Shown: positions 1 through 8,890, numbered from the stretch's first letter. The stretch is 15,926 nucleotides of DNA from Candidatus Woesearchaeota archaeon (GCA_019322535.1 JAHWIM010000080.1:1-15926); one strand, 5' to 3'. Numbers and translations: made by a program. Notes: a model not told the origin generated them from the letters alone.

Positions 1-2
1 CT

Positions 3-98
3 CAAATAAAACAAAAAGATGCTGATGTTGCAAAACTTCAAAGAGCATACACTACTCTTGTTGAAGCTGTTAGGAAAAAGGTAGGTAAGAAAAAATGA
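3..98 (+). CDS. C-terminal end of an unidentified protein (partial)
   Basis: An open frame enters from the left edge and stops at TGA 96-98, giving 31 residues rich in Lys, Ala and Leu that end in VGKKK. The tail looks helical and basic and matches no family I know. The stop overlaps the next start as ATGA (95-98), which suggests translational coupling with the 839-residue protein downstream. The AGG-rich last codons also lie where the ribosome binding site of the next gene should be. Confidence 0.6.
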   Translation, partial: QIKQKDADVAKLQRAYTTLVEAVRKKVGKKK

Positions 99-2614
99 GT
101 GAAAGCAAAGATAATCCAGGAGAGAAAGATTCTCCTACTAAGGATGCTAGAGAATTAGCAGAACAAGTTGCAGGATTACCTTCTCCTCAGGAATTAGAAA
201 AATTAAAGGCAGATGCACAATATGCAGAAAGAGTGAGACAAACATTAATAGATATGGGATTTGATCCAGAACACCCAGAAAAATTACCTGATAACTTAAA
301 AGAACTTTTGGAAAAAACAGGAACAACTTCTGAACCAGCACCAGCTGGAACAATAGATTCAAGTATAACTCAAGAAGCACTTGAGGTAGCAGGGTTGCTA
401 GATAATTTACCATCACCAGAAGCATATCAAGCAGTAATACAAGTATTAGAAGATAATGGAGCTAAACCAGAAGATACTACTCCAGAAAATATAGCTAATA
501 CATTAAAATCATATTTAGGAAAGCCAAAAGATGGAATTTCTCCTGAAGAATTAGCTAGATTAAGAACAGAAGCACAATATGCAGAAAAAATTAAGAAGGC
601 ATTTTTATCTTATGGACTTTCTGAATCAGATTTAGCTCCAGAAAAAATACGTGATACATTGAAAGAACGTTTAGAAAGAGCAAAAAAAGAAGTTCCTGAA
701 GCAACAAAAAAAGAACTAGCTGATTTAAAAGAATATAAAACAATTCTAGATGCAGTTAGAGAAAAATTAAAAGGCAAAGCAAAAGAAGAAGATTTAACCT
801 CAGAAAAATTACCAGCTACTTTAGAAGGAATATTAAATAAGCCAGAAGCAGAAGCTCCAGATTTACCAGAAGAAGAATCAAACTATATCCTTCTTTTAAG
901 AGATGCTTTTGCTGAAGAAGCTTCTAGAATACCTCAAACAAGACAGAAGGCATTAGGAATTGACCTTAAAGAATTAAGAGCAGACAAAAAACCAGCTCAG
1001 TTAGCATTATTGCTTAAAAGTTATTTTGGACCAGTAATCTCTGGTTATAATAAATCACTTAATACTTTAGCTGCTTTTAAAGGACAAAGAACATATTTAG
1101 GAACAGAATTAGTTCTTAATCCTAAGACTTATGATTATATTAAAGCAAGATTAAATGTAAATGAATTAGATGAAAAAACTTTAGGTAGTGTAAGAGTATC
1201 TGCTTCTACTTTAAGAGAACACCTTAAAGATGCAGAATGGTTATATGGCAGAGCAAAAGTAAGAGCTGAAGAACCAGAAATTACAAAAATAATTGTTGGA
1301 AAAGCAGGAGAGCAAATTCTTAAAAAAGCTAGAGATTATGCTTTAGAAAGAGCTTGTGAAAATTACAATGCAGAAACAGGAGAAGGAGAAATAGACAAAG
1401 ATTTAGTAGCTGATTTTAAAAAATTAGAACAATACAAAGATTTAGAAGGAGAAGAACTTCAAAAAGCTGTAAGACAAAAAGTTGAACAAGCAGCAGAAGC
1501 AAGCTATATAAGATTAGTAGTTAATCGTTTAGTAGAGAAAAATCTTACATTTAATGATATTTGGGATAAATGTCTTAAACCATATATTGAATCATCTACA
1601 GAACAAAGTTTAACACCAGAGGAAAGACAAGAAGTTGAAAAAGTAATTACAAGAATAGTTTCATTCCAGCAAAATCCAGTATATTGCTCAAAAGATAAAG
1701 CAGATGGAAATAATCTTTCATGGAGATTAAGATTTGAAGAGATATATGACCCTTCAACAATTGCTGATGAAACTGCTAAACAAAAACTTAATGAGATTGT
1801 AGAAGGATTCTCAAAACCAGGTTCTTCTAGAGAAGAATTATATCAAAGACTTGCTGGTCTAGTTATAGACTCTCCAGATGTGCGTGCAAAATTCTTTGAA
1901 ATAGAGAGCGAGATTTACAAAGAAGCAATTGAATTAGAGCGTGCATTAAAAACATATGCTGATGAAATTGAAGCAAGAGATAAACAGATTGAAGCAAAAG
2001 ACAAGGATCTTAAATCAAGAGATGGAAGAATAAAAGAATTAGAAGAAGCTGCAAAAACACACACTGGAGACGATGAAAAATTAGCTGAGAAACTTAAATC
2101 AGCAGATGAAAAGAATCAAGAATTAGAAGGAAAATTAGAGGGCATGAAACAAAAAGTTCCATTACTATATGGAGCAATAGATAAGTTATATGAAGAAGCA
2201 AAAGACCTTCGTGATTTAGAACTATATAATGAGGCAGCAGATCAACTTGAGTTAGTGAAAAGATTAGTAGATGTAGTATCTCAAGTTCAAGAATGCCCAC
2301 AATATTCTCATATTGATGCTGAATTTGCATGTAATCTGTTGCTATTAGCACACGATACAGAAAATAAACTGCAAAAAAGACAATATCTAAATGAAGCAGT
2401 TGCACTTTCTTTACCTTCAATTAAATCTACTAAAGTAATTGAAAAAGCAAAAGTTATTGCAGCGACTAATCTTAATTATGCATATACCCAGCTTGCAAAT
2501 CTTGCAGGAGGAGAAGGAGATACAGAAAACGAAAAACGTTTCAGAGAATTAGCAGCAAACTATGTTATAGCAACTGATGAAGATTGTGCAAAATTAGGTC
2601 TTAAAAGATTTTAA
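95..2614 (+). CDS. Large soluble helical protein: N-terminal repeats, coiled coil, TPR-like C-terminus
   Basis: Unrecognised 839-residue protein with no signal peptide or membrane segment, so probably cytosolic. Residues 30-250 hold four degenerate repeats of about 45 residues; copies 1 and 3 share the string AQYAE and most copies end in a pattern like PE(K/N)I..TLK..L. Residues 280-600 are mixed helical. Residues 603-687 form a strong coiled coil with regularly spaced charged residues (EARDKQIEAKDKDLKSRD). Residues 690-825 look like TPR-type helical pairs (for example LYEEAKDLRDLELYNEAADQ). The ATG overlaps the previous stop (ATGA) and follows an AGGT-rich stretch, supporting this start. It converges on the 1085-residue membrane protein. 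The architecture suggests a scaffold or adaptor; this is inference only. Confidence 0.85.
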   Translation: MSESKDNPGEKDSPTKDARELAEQVAGLPSPQELEKLKADAQYAERVRQTLIDMGFDPEHPEKLPDNLKELLEKTGTTSEPAPAGTIDSSITQEALEVAGLLDNLPSPEAYQAVIQVLEDNGAKPEDTTPENIANTLKSYLGKPKDGISPEELARLRTEAQYAEKIKKAFLSYGLSESDLAPEKIRDTLKERLERAKKEVPEATKKELADLKEYKTILDAVREKLKGKAKEEDLTSEKLPATLEGILNKPEAEAPDLPEEESNYILLLRDAFAEEASRIPQTRQKALGIDLKELRADKKPAQLALLLKSYFGPVISGYNKSLNTLAAFKGQRTYLGTELVLNPKTYDYIKARLNVNELDEKTLGSVRVSASTLREHLKDAEWLYGRAKVRAEEPEITKIIVGKAGEQILKKARDYALERACENYNAETGEGEIDKDLVADFKKLEQYKDLEGEELQKAVRQKVEQAAEASYIRLVVNRLVEKNLTFNDIWDKCLKPYIESSTEQSLTPEERQEVEKVITRIVSFQQNPVYCSKDKADGNNLSWRLRFEEIYDPSTIADETAKQKLNEIVEGFSKPGSSREELYQRLAGLVIDSPDVRAKFFEIESEIYKEAIELERALKTYADEIEARDKQIEAKDKDLKSRDGRIKELEEAAKTHTGDDEKLAEKLKSADEKNQELEGKLEGMKQKVPLLYGAIDKLYEEAKDLRDLELYNEAADQLELVKRLVDVVSQVQECPQYSHIDAEFACNLLLLAHDTENKLQKRQYLNEAVALSLPSIKSTKVIEKAKVIAATNLNYAYTQLANLAGGEGDTENEKRFRELAANYVIATDEDCAKLGLKRF
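182..844 (+). repeat. Four degenerate ~45-codon repeats within the 839-residue protein
   Basis: The encoded units lie at about residues 30-76, 104-142, 148-196 and 205-250. Each has a helix with a central Tyr (QYAERV, AYQAVI, QYAEKI, EYKTIL), a short turn with acidic residues, and a second helix headed by P-(E/D/A) and ending in L(K/E)..L. Units 1 and 3 are closest to each other, as are units 2 and 4 in their looser form, suggesting duplication of a pair. The repeats are visible only at protein level. Confidence 0.6.
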
Positions 2615-5600
2615 CTCCTTTTTTTTGTTGCAACAAGTCCTGGTCCTTCTTCAGGTTTTGTTCCTTCCATCAACTCAGCTGCTCTTTTTCTACAATCTTC
2701 AGCATTGTCTATGAGTTTTTTTTTATTTTCCTCAAGTGTCTCTTCTTTATCTGCAGAAGCCTCAAATTCTTTAGCTTGTTTTTCATACAATTCAGCAGCA
2801 GCTCTTTTATATTTGTTAATTCTCTTTTCTGTCCACCACTTATCTACTGCAGGGTATTTTTCAAGAAATTCTGTAAGCTCTTTAATAGCTTCTTCATAAA
2901 TCATAATTGCATTAGCAGTATCAGGCTCTTCTGCTGCTTCCTTCACCATTTCAAGTATTCTTCTTCTCATTTCTTTTTTTCCTACTCCACCTTTACTTAT
3001 ATGACTTTTTAAAAGCTGCCTACCTTCAAGTTTTCTCTTTACTTCTTTAATTTTCTCTTTCAACCATCTTCTTCCACTTTTTATTATCTCCCTAGCAAGA
3101 ATTTCTTCAAATCCTGTCTTAACCTCTTCATAAATTTCAATTGCTTTTTCAAGCTTAGCTTTGTCTGCTTCTTTTTCTTTTTCAAGCAAAGGAGGAATCT
3201 CTTTAGCGTCTCTTATTCGATTAAGTAGTTCATTTTCTCTCATTCTAAACGGTTCTCCTCTTCCTTCATCAGACCTGATCATAACTTTTTCTCCTACATG
3301 TTCACCAACTTTCCAAATTTCAGGCTTTTGTGCTGTATAACGCCAAATAGTAACAAGTTCTCCTCCTTTGAGTGCTCCAGGCGGAGTAGGCATTGTAACC
3401 TCTCTTCCCTCTTCTTCTTTTCTGGCTATATAACTACCCCCTTTACTTTCAAGTTTTTTCGTTACTTCTTTAATTTTCTTTTGCAACCATTCTTGTCCAT
3501 ATTCTGCTATTTCCCTAGCAAGAATTTCTTCAAATCCCTTAATAATTTCTGTATACATTTCAATTGCTTTTTCAGACCTAGTTTCTTTATTTGCTTTTTT
3601 TTCTTTTTCAAGCAAAGGAGGAATATCTTTAGCAGCTCTCATTAGACTAAGTAATTCATTTACGTTTATTCCAAGCGGTCTTCCTCTTCCTTTATCACTC
3701 ATAATTATAATGTTTTCGTTATCTTTACCTCTATATTCCCCAACTTTCCAAATTTCAGGCTTTTGTTCCTCATGACTATAAGCCCAAACAGTAATCATGT
3801 CTCCTTCTTTTGGTACTTTAACAGGTTTAGAAAGTGCTCCAGCTTCTTTTGCAAAAAGAGAAGGAATTTTAGGTGCAGCTTTAGCTTCTTTTTCTTTCTC
3901 TTCAATTTTTCTTTCTTCCTCAAGAACATGCATTACATGGTCTTGGAATGGCCATGAAGCTTTTAATTTTTTAATTAAACCTTTTTCCTCTTCCCATTTA
4001 TCATTTTGTTCTTTAATCTTTGTTTGCATCAATTCTATAAGATTAGCTGTTGTTTTTCCTTCTTTTGTTATTTTTGTCTTTCCTTGGATAATATGGTTAA
4101 TAATCTCTAGTTCAAATTTCATAATTGCTATGAATTCATTAACTACTTTTATTAAAGGAGTATATGATTCCCGGTAAATATTGACTAGCCTGCTATAGAA
4201 GTCTTTCAATTCTTTTTCTTTAACTTCTTCTTCTCTCAAAGCAGCTATTATTTTGCCTTCAATATCTGGATGTGTTAAGTGCTGCAGCATTGCATTATGT
4301 TTTTCTGGTTTTTCATGCTTTTCAGCTTTTTCAAAGTCTTCTATATGTTTTTCAACGTCTTCAATGCGCTCTTTTAAGAATGCCAATTCCTCTTTCTTAA
4401 GCTTCATAACAAATAAAAAATTAGTCTTAAATATTCTTTGAGTATGAATTAAATAACTAATTATGTGGGCCAATCTCTTGAAAACAGTTTCACCAGCTAA
4501 AACAAAATGAACTGCTGTTTCAATAGGCATGCCTCTTTCTAATCTTTCTTTAGATTCTTTTAATTTTGAAATTCGCTCTTTAATTTCTCCAGGTAGGTTT
4601 TCGTATGTTTTTAAATTACTTTCTGACAGAAACCCGTCTTCACCATTTTTTAATTCTTGTATTAACCATTCTCTAATATCTGGTACTTTTGGAAATATTT
4701 TTTTTAAAGAAGCTAATACTTCATCAAGATAAACTTTTTCTTCTTTTATTCCGCCTGTTCTTGCAACAATCTGATTTTTGTATTTATTTTTCTCTGCTAT
4801 AACAGTATCTTTAACAGCAATTGTTTTATCTAAAGTAGCAAAAAATCTTTTTGCTCTTCTCTTTTTCCTGTTTTTAATTGCTCTGCCAATACCTCTTCCT
4901 GCTCTGCCAATACCTTTTCTTACTTTTTTGCTAGCTAGAGATGCTCCTAAAAGAATAGGTATCAATATCAAAGCCCACCATCCAGATGTACCTTTATCTT
5001 CCTCTTCAGGAGTAGGTGTGGGTGTAGGAGTTGGAGGTTTTGGAGGTTCTTCTTCAGGAGCAGCTTCTTCTATTTTTTTACTTAATTCATCAATTTTTTT
5101 TCTTAATATACTAGTTTCTATTGCATCCAATCCATGTTTTTCTTCTGATCCTGCTAATCTTTCTCTAAGGTCTGCATTTTCCTTTTCTAGCTTTTCAACA
5201 TCTACAGGTCTTCCTGCTGCTGCGTCCTGTTCTGCTTCTGCTATTTTCTTGTCTGCAGCTGCTGCCTCTGCTTCAGCAACATCTATTGGTTTTGCTGTTG
5301 GAACACCAAACAGATTTCTAAAATTCATTTGAACATCTTTATCAATAATTATATTTCCAATATTAAACAAGAGAAGAGTAACAATAATAGACAAAATAAA
5401 ATTCCAGAAATTGCTTTTAATACCCAATGCTCTGAATAACAAGAAAATTACTATAAACAAAAGAAAAATCAAAATATTCTTAACAAATGGAATAAAGAAT
5501 GTAACACTCATTCCAGCTTTAATTGCAGCTAATGCCAATGCAGCAGCCAAAGCAATGCTTAAACCAAGAGCAGCATTCTTGCCTCCTTTTGCAAAAACCT

Positions 5601-5868
5601 TAGTCAAGCTAAGTGTTGATATTGATAAAAATATAACAAAAAATATCATAAAATCAATCAATAATTTATTGTTGTCATAAAATGGAACACCAGTATCAGC
5701 ATCTTTAACAGAAACAAACCATATCCTCAAAGCTTTGCCAAAACCTACAACTGCTTTTCTTGCTTCTTCTCCAGCTTCACCATTCTCTGCAAAAGCAAAG
5801 CCAATATTAAACAATAAAAGAAATATAATTAATACAGCAAACATTCCTTTTTTACTTTTATTCACCAT
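2611..5868 (-). CDS. Membrane-anchored protein with signal peptide, five TM helices and a duplicated cytosolic module
   Basis: Unrecognised 1085-residue protein. Residues 8-27 are a signal peptide with possible cleavage after AFA. Hydrophobic segments follow at about 69-89, 98-117, 127-146 and 152-175. Residues 195-270 are an Ala/Glu-rich coiled coil and 274-287 a Pro/Thr linker. A last segment at 297-312 is followed by a strongly basic stretch (GRAGRGIGRAIKNRKKRRAK). By the positive-inside rule the coiled coil is outside and residues 313-1085 are cytosolic. The cytosolic part is helical (350-660) and then carries two copies of a beta-plus-helix module (690-810 and 836-950) with a third helix-only copy (984-1035). 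It is the last gene of the ATPase operon, 47 bp after its neighbour, possibly with its own TATA box. No SD is visible. Probably a structural or anchoring component. Confidence 0.88.
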   Translation of the reverse strand: MVNKSKKGMFAVLIIFLLLFNIGFAFAENGEAGEEARKAVVGFGKALRIWFVSVKDADTGVPFYDNNKLLIDFMIFFVIFLSISTLSLTKVFAKGGKNAALGLSIALAAALALAAIKAGMSVTFFIPFVKNILIFLLFIVIFLLFRALGIKSNFWNFILSIIVTLLLFNIGNIIIDKDVQMNFRNLFGVPTAKPIDVAEAEAAAADKKIAEAEQDAAAGRPVDVEKLEKENADLRERLAGSEEKHGLDAIETSILRKKIDELSKKIEEAAPEEEPPKPPTPTPTPTPEEEDKGTSGWWALILIPILLGASLASKKVRKGIGRAGRGIGRAIKNRKKRRAKRFFATLDKTIAVKDTVIAEKNKYKNQIVARTGGIKEEKVYLDEVLASLKKIFPKVPDIREWLIQELKNGEDGFLSESNLKTYENLPGEIKERISKLKESKERLERGMPIETAVHFVLAGETVFKRLAHIISYLIHTQRIFKTNFLFVMKLKKEELAFLKERIEDVEKHIEDFEKAEKHEKPEKHNAMLQHLTHPDIEGKIIAALREEEVKEKELKDFYSRLVNIYRESYTPLIKVVNEFIAIMKFELEIINHIIQGKTKITKEGKTTANLIELMQTKIKEQNDKWEEEKGLIKKLKASWPFQDHVMHVLEEERKIEEKEKEAKAAPKIPSLFAKEAGALSKPVKVPKEGDMITVWAYSHEEQKPEIWKVGEYRGKDNENIIIMSDKGRGRPLGINVNELLSLMRAAKDIPPLLEKEKKANKETRSEKAIEMYTEIIKGFEEILAREIAEYGQEWLQKKIKEVTKKLESKGGSYIARKEEEGREVTMPTPPGALKGGELVTIWRYTAQKPEIWKVGEHVGEKVMIRSDEGRGEPFRMRENELLNRIRDAKEIPPLLEKEKEADKAKLEKAIEIYEEVKTGFEEILAREIIKSGRRWLKEKIKEVKRKLEGRQLLKSHISKGGVGKKEMRRRILEMVKEAAEEPDTANAIMIYEEAIKELTEFLEKYPAVDKWWTEKRINKYKRAAAELYEKQAKEFEASADKEETLEENKKKLIDNAEDCRKRAAELMEGTKPEEGPGLVATKKRS
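2619..2626 (+). terminator. T8 tract just after the plus-strand stop
   Basis: Eight consecutive T residues begin five bases after the TAA of the 839-residue gene. Archaeal RNA polymerase commonly terminates on such U-runs without a hairpin. The tract lies inside the last codons of the convergent gene, where it encodes Lys-Lys on the other strand. Confidence 0.4.
3019..3801 (-). repeat. Tandem duplication of a ~120-residue module in the membrane protein
   Basis: Copy 1 (residues 690-810) and copy 2 (836-950) share QKPEIWKVGE, then SD(K/E)GRG, NELL, IPPLLEKEK and GFEEILAREI; by eye more than half the positions are identical. The similarity persists in DNA: a 27-bp identical stretch lies at 3305-3331 and 3740-3766, and another covers AGCAAAGGAGGAAT in both copies, so the duplication is fairly recent or homogenised. 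A third copy of only the helical half is encoded at 2764-2919. Confidence 0.85.
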
Positions 5869-5891
5869 TTTCTTTTTTTGTTTTTAAGTTT

Positions 5892-5908
5892 GTTTTATTT
5901 TATATAAA
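5892..5908 (-). promoter_or_regulatory. Candidate TATA box for the 1085-residue gene
   Basis: On the minus strand this 47-bp gap reads TTTATATAAAA at 5908-5898. Its centre is about 35 nt before the ATG at 5868, so transcription would start within about 10 nt of the ATG. No SD is present there, which fits a short-leader transcript. AT-richness makes chance matches likely. Confidence 0.3.
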
Positions 5909-5915
5909 TTTATTG

Positions 5916-7394
5916 TTAAGCAGCTTTTGGTTCTTCTACTCCTTCTGCCTCTCCTTCTCCAATTCCTTTTTGTTCAGCTGCAGCTGCAGCCATTAATAAA
6001 TTTAATATATTATTAGCTTGTGGTACTCTTTTTTCTTCTTTTTTAGTATCTTTTTCTAATGCTTTAGCCTCTTCTGCTGCTGTTCTAGCTATTTCTATAT
6101 TTCTTTGACTGTTTGCCTTCATTGCTACAACTCCTTTATGGAGTTCCTCCCATCCTTTAACTCTTTCATCATCAGATACTTTTTCAATTTTAGGAATTGA
6201 GGTTAGGATCCATCTATTTATTCTTCTATTCTCTTCGATATTGCGTAAAACTTCATCTTGAATTGTATCTAGCTCTTTGCCTCTATCAAGCAATTGTGTT
6301 CCTTCTGCAAAAATATCTTCTATTACGCTTTTTGCTTTTCCTTCAGCTTTTTGTAACTCTTTTGTTTTATCTTCTCTCCATTTTTTAATCCTTTCAACTT
6401 TTTTTTCAAGAGACGCAACAATTGTTTCATGAACTGTTCTAGCAACTTTGTGAACATCTGGACTTTTTAAAAATTCACGAAATGCTTTTTCTGAGTGTTC
6501 AGTGACTTTTTCCCATTCCTCTGCCCATTTTGTAATTTTCATCAATGCTTTTTCTTCTTTCTGTATTTCATCAGCAAGCTTAGGATCTTTTAAGGTATTT
6601 CTTATCCATTCGGTAAAATCACTTTCTTTTTTCCCTTTTTCAGTCATGAAATGTTTCAAAAATGTTGCTAATCCTTCTTCTCCTGTCCATCTTTTAATTA
6701 ATTCAATCTGCTTTTCAAGTTCAACCATCTCTGCACCAACTGTAGTTTCTTCAAATTTTTTGTTATTCTCCAATATACCTAAATCATGTTCTACTCTTTC
6801 AATTGCATTTGTAAGCCTTTCTCTCAATGCTTTAAAATCAGGAGGCATATCAACTTTTATTTCTGCTGTTGGTTCTTCTTCTGTTTCTTTTGCAGCAGGT
6901 TGTTCTGGAATAGGTTCAAGTTCAGCAGGCACTACCTTTTTTTTAGGCCTTGTTAATGTTTCCCAATCAGCTCCTTCTGTATAATTTTCTTTTGGAATAA
7001 AAGTATGCTTTTTTATTGGGTCTCTTGAGATATCAGGCCCATTACCTCTATTTATATAAAAAATAAGATGTCCAATTCTTGGATTATTTACTAAGCGCGG
7101 TTCAAGTTGTCCATATTCATAATATTCTCCTTCAAACGGAGGTTTGTTAGGACTTTTTGTTCTAAGTCTTATAATTCTAAGCAAATCTTTAATTTTTTCA
7201 TCTTTTTCAAGTTCAATAAAACCAAATAAATAATTATCATGACTAATTTCTCCTGTTTTAATATCATAAATTAAAAGATCCCCTGTCCTCTCAATGAGAT
7301 ATCCTTTTGTACCACTTTCGTCTTCTATAGCAAGCAAATTATCTTTTGGTATATACTCGTTTAAATCCCCTTGTAAAACTTTGAATTTAACCAT
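5916..7394 (-). CDS. Soluble protein: N-terminal beta-rich domain plus long coiled coil
   Basis: Unrecognised 492-residue protein without signal peptide or membrane segment. Residues 1-145 are beta-rich, with alternating hydrophobic strands (GYLIERTGDLLIYD, GHLIFYIN). Residues 150-182 form a Pro/Glu/Lys-rich linker. Residues 185-455 are almost wholly charged helix with heptad-like spacing, likely a rod or coiled coil. The tail is Ala-rich then Glu/Gly-rich and probably disordered. It starts 2 bp after the stop of the membrane-protein gene and uses an SD lying inside that gene's last codons, so the two are translationally linked. Domain order resembles a cytosolic partner of the flanking membrane proteins; this is inferred from context only. 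Confidence 0.87.
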   Translation of the reverse strand: MVKFKVLQGDLNEYIPKDNLLAIEDESGTKGYLIERTGDLLIYDIKTGEISHDNYLFGFIELEKDEKIKDLLRIIRLRTKSPNKPPFEGEYYEYGQLEPRLVNNPRIGHLIFYINRGNGPDISRDPIKKHTFIPKENYTEGADWETLTRPKKKVVPAELEPIPEQPAAKETEEEPTAEIKVDMPPDFKALRERLTNAIERVEHDLGILENNKKFEETTVGAEMVELEKQIELIKRWTGEEGLATFLKHFMTEKGKKESDFTEWIRNTLKDPKLADEIQKEEKALMKITKWAEEWEKVTEHSEKAFREFLKSPDVHKVARTVHETIVASLEKKVERIKKWREDKTKELQKAEGKAKSVIEDIFAEGTQLLDRGKELDTIQDEVLRNIEENRRINRWILTSIPKIEKVSDDERVKGWEELHKGVVAMKANSQRNIEIARTAAEEAKALEKDTKKEEKRVPQANNILNLLMAAAAAEQKGIGEGEAEGVEEPKAA

Positions 7395-7396
7395 CT

Positions 7397-8890
7397 TTAA
7401 GGTCCTCCTCCTCTTAATCTTGCAATTCTTACATTCATTGCTTCAATACGTTGAATTTGATCATTGAACAATGTTCTCAATCTATTAATCTCAGCAACTA
7501 CAGCAGGGGTTCTTGCTGTTCCGGTTTTTTTCTCTTCTTCAATTAATTTTACTATAGTTTCTTCAGCAATTTTTTCTAGTTTTAGTACTTCTTCTTCTAT
7601 TGGTGTATATTCTCCCATGAACTTTCTGAACCATTTAGCCTTCATAAGCAGTCCACCAGACACTGCATTGAAAAGCTCACCAAGTCCATATCTCAAAGCT
7701 TTAACTCTGTCTTTTTCCCACAAATTTGCCATTGTGTTCTTTAAGTTCTCAGTTCTTCTGCCTTGAGCATCCCAGATTCCTCCTTTGCCCAATAATAAGT
7801 CCCATATTAATCCAACACCTATACCTATGAAAAAGTTCCATGCAAATGAATCAGTTCCTATGTTCATATAAGGTGTACCAACAATAGCTCTGTAAGTAGT
7901 TTGCACAATTGCAAATGCCAAACCAAATGCCATTCCTGGTCTGTCTTTGCCCCATGATTTTTTGAATGAATTATTTATTACAATTAAAGCAGTCCACCAA
8001 GCATAACCCATTACCACTTCCTTAGTGTAACCTTCATTTGCTAATAATGCAGCTAATAATATAGGCACACCATATTGGAAGAATTTTCCTCCTCCTTTCT
8101 TGAATATCTCAAAGTGGACAAATAACCATATCAACAATAATGAGCCCATGAAAAATGCAGGCAGTCCTTTTCCTTGGTCTCCAAATTTCAATATACCTTG
8201 TCTTACTAATCCTTTTTCATTTGTATAACTTCCATCTGCTTCTTTTCCAAACAAGAATAACCCTATCTTAGATACTTGAGGGTACTGCCATACCCATCTA
8301 TCTACATAATTATCTTTTTGAATCCATTCAATACCTTCAATACCAGGGTTAACTTTTGAATAATTAACCATACTAGCAGCAAATATTGATATTAAAATAA
8401 TAATAAACCAAGCAGCAATTTTTCCTTCTTTTTCTTTGCCTTTTTCTTTAAATGCATATGTTTTTACAACTAAACAAATTCCTGCAATTATCAAAGCATT
8501 AGCAATTGTCTTTCCTTTAAACAGCCATCCTGTACCAGCAAGCTTGGTAAGCTCCCATATGAATGCAGTTTTTCCGTCTGCTATAGCACCTCTTGTAATC
8601 AAAACTGTGATGAAAACAGATACAATAAATAGAGCTGCTATGAAGAAATACAATAACACTCCTGTTTCTGGTCTCTTTTCTTTTGAAAATAATACCCAAT
8701 ATATAATTATGAATAAGATTGCAAATACAATAAAGTAATTTGCAAGCATCTTTCCACCAAAGTACAGACCTATATTTGATTGCGAAAGTCTATACAACAA
8801 TCCATCTCGTGCAGCAACACTTACTGCACTAATCAGAGTTAGAACTAATAGAATCAATGCAAACATCCATTTCTTATTCTTTATTTCCAT
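7397..8890 (-). CDS. Polytopic membrane protein built of repeated hairpins, with C-terminal coiled coil
   Basis: Unrecognised 497-residue protein. Residues 8-27 are a signal peptide or first helix, with possible cleavage near VAA. Membrane segments lie at about 49-68, 77-98, 128-145, 157-174, 243-260, 270-285, 291-307, 317-334 and 347-367. Loops alternate in charge (SKEKRPE, KEKGKEKEGK, EIFKKGGGK and NNSFKKSWGK inside), giving a cytosolic C-terminus. Two external loops carry the motif GLYFGGKMLAN and GWLFKGKTIAN, and a third looser form is GLFLFGKEADG. Residues 430-492 are a charged coiled coil. The ATG lies within the last codons of the ATPase gene (10-bp overlap) and is preceded by AAGGAG. 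Likely the membrane core of the complex; transporter or secretion roles are guesses. Confidence 0.88.
   Translation of the reverse strand: MEIKNKKWMFALILLVLTLISAVSVAARDGLLYRLSQSNIGLYFGGKMLANYFIVFAILFIIIYWVLFSKEKRPETGVLLYFFIAALFIVSVFITVLITRGAIADGKTAFIWELTKLAGTGWLFKGKTIANALIIAGICLVVKTYAFKEKGKEKEGKIAAWFIIILISIFAASMVNYSKVNPGIEGIEWIQKDNYVDRWVWQYPQVSKIGLFLFGKEADGSYTNEKGLVRQGILKFGDQGKGLPAFFMGSLLLIWLFVHFEIFKKGGGKFFQYGVPILLAALLANEGYTKEVVMGYAWWTALIVINNSFKKSWGKDRPGMAFGLAFAIVQTTYRAIVGTPYMNIGTDSFAWNFFIGIGVGLIWDLLLGKGGIWDAQGRRTENLKNTMANLWEKDRVKALRYGLGELFNAVSGGLLMKAKWFRKFMGEYTPIEEEVLKLEKIAEETIVKLIEEEKKTGTARTPAVVAEINRLRTLFNDQIQRIEAMNVRIARLRGGGP
7404..7411 (-). promoter_or_regulatory. Ribosome binding site GGAGGAGG embedded in the upstream gene
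   Basis: The minus strand reads GGAGGAGG, with the nearest GGAGG 9 nt before ATG 7394. The same bases encode the terminal Gly-Gly-Gly of the upstream protein. This fixes the start of the 492-residue protein. Confidence 0.75.

Noticed and set aside
4778..5332. Plus-strand open frame of 184 codons opposite the 1085-residue gene
   Set aside because: It mirrors the Ala/Glu/Lys-rich coiled-coil and Pro/Thr linker codons of the real gene, giving a low-complexity Ser/Ala/Gly product. The minus-strand frame has signal peptide, membrane helices and duplication signals.
6502..6984. Plus-strand open frame of 160 codons opposite the 492-residue gene
   Set aside because: Ser/Phe-rich product typical of the antisense of Lys/Glu-rich coding sequence, with no SD or promoter of its own.
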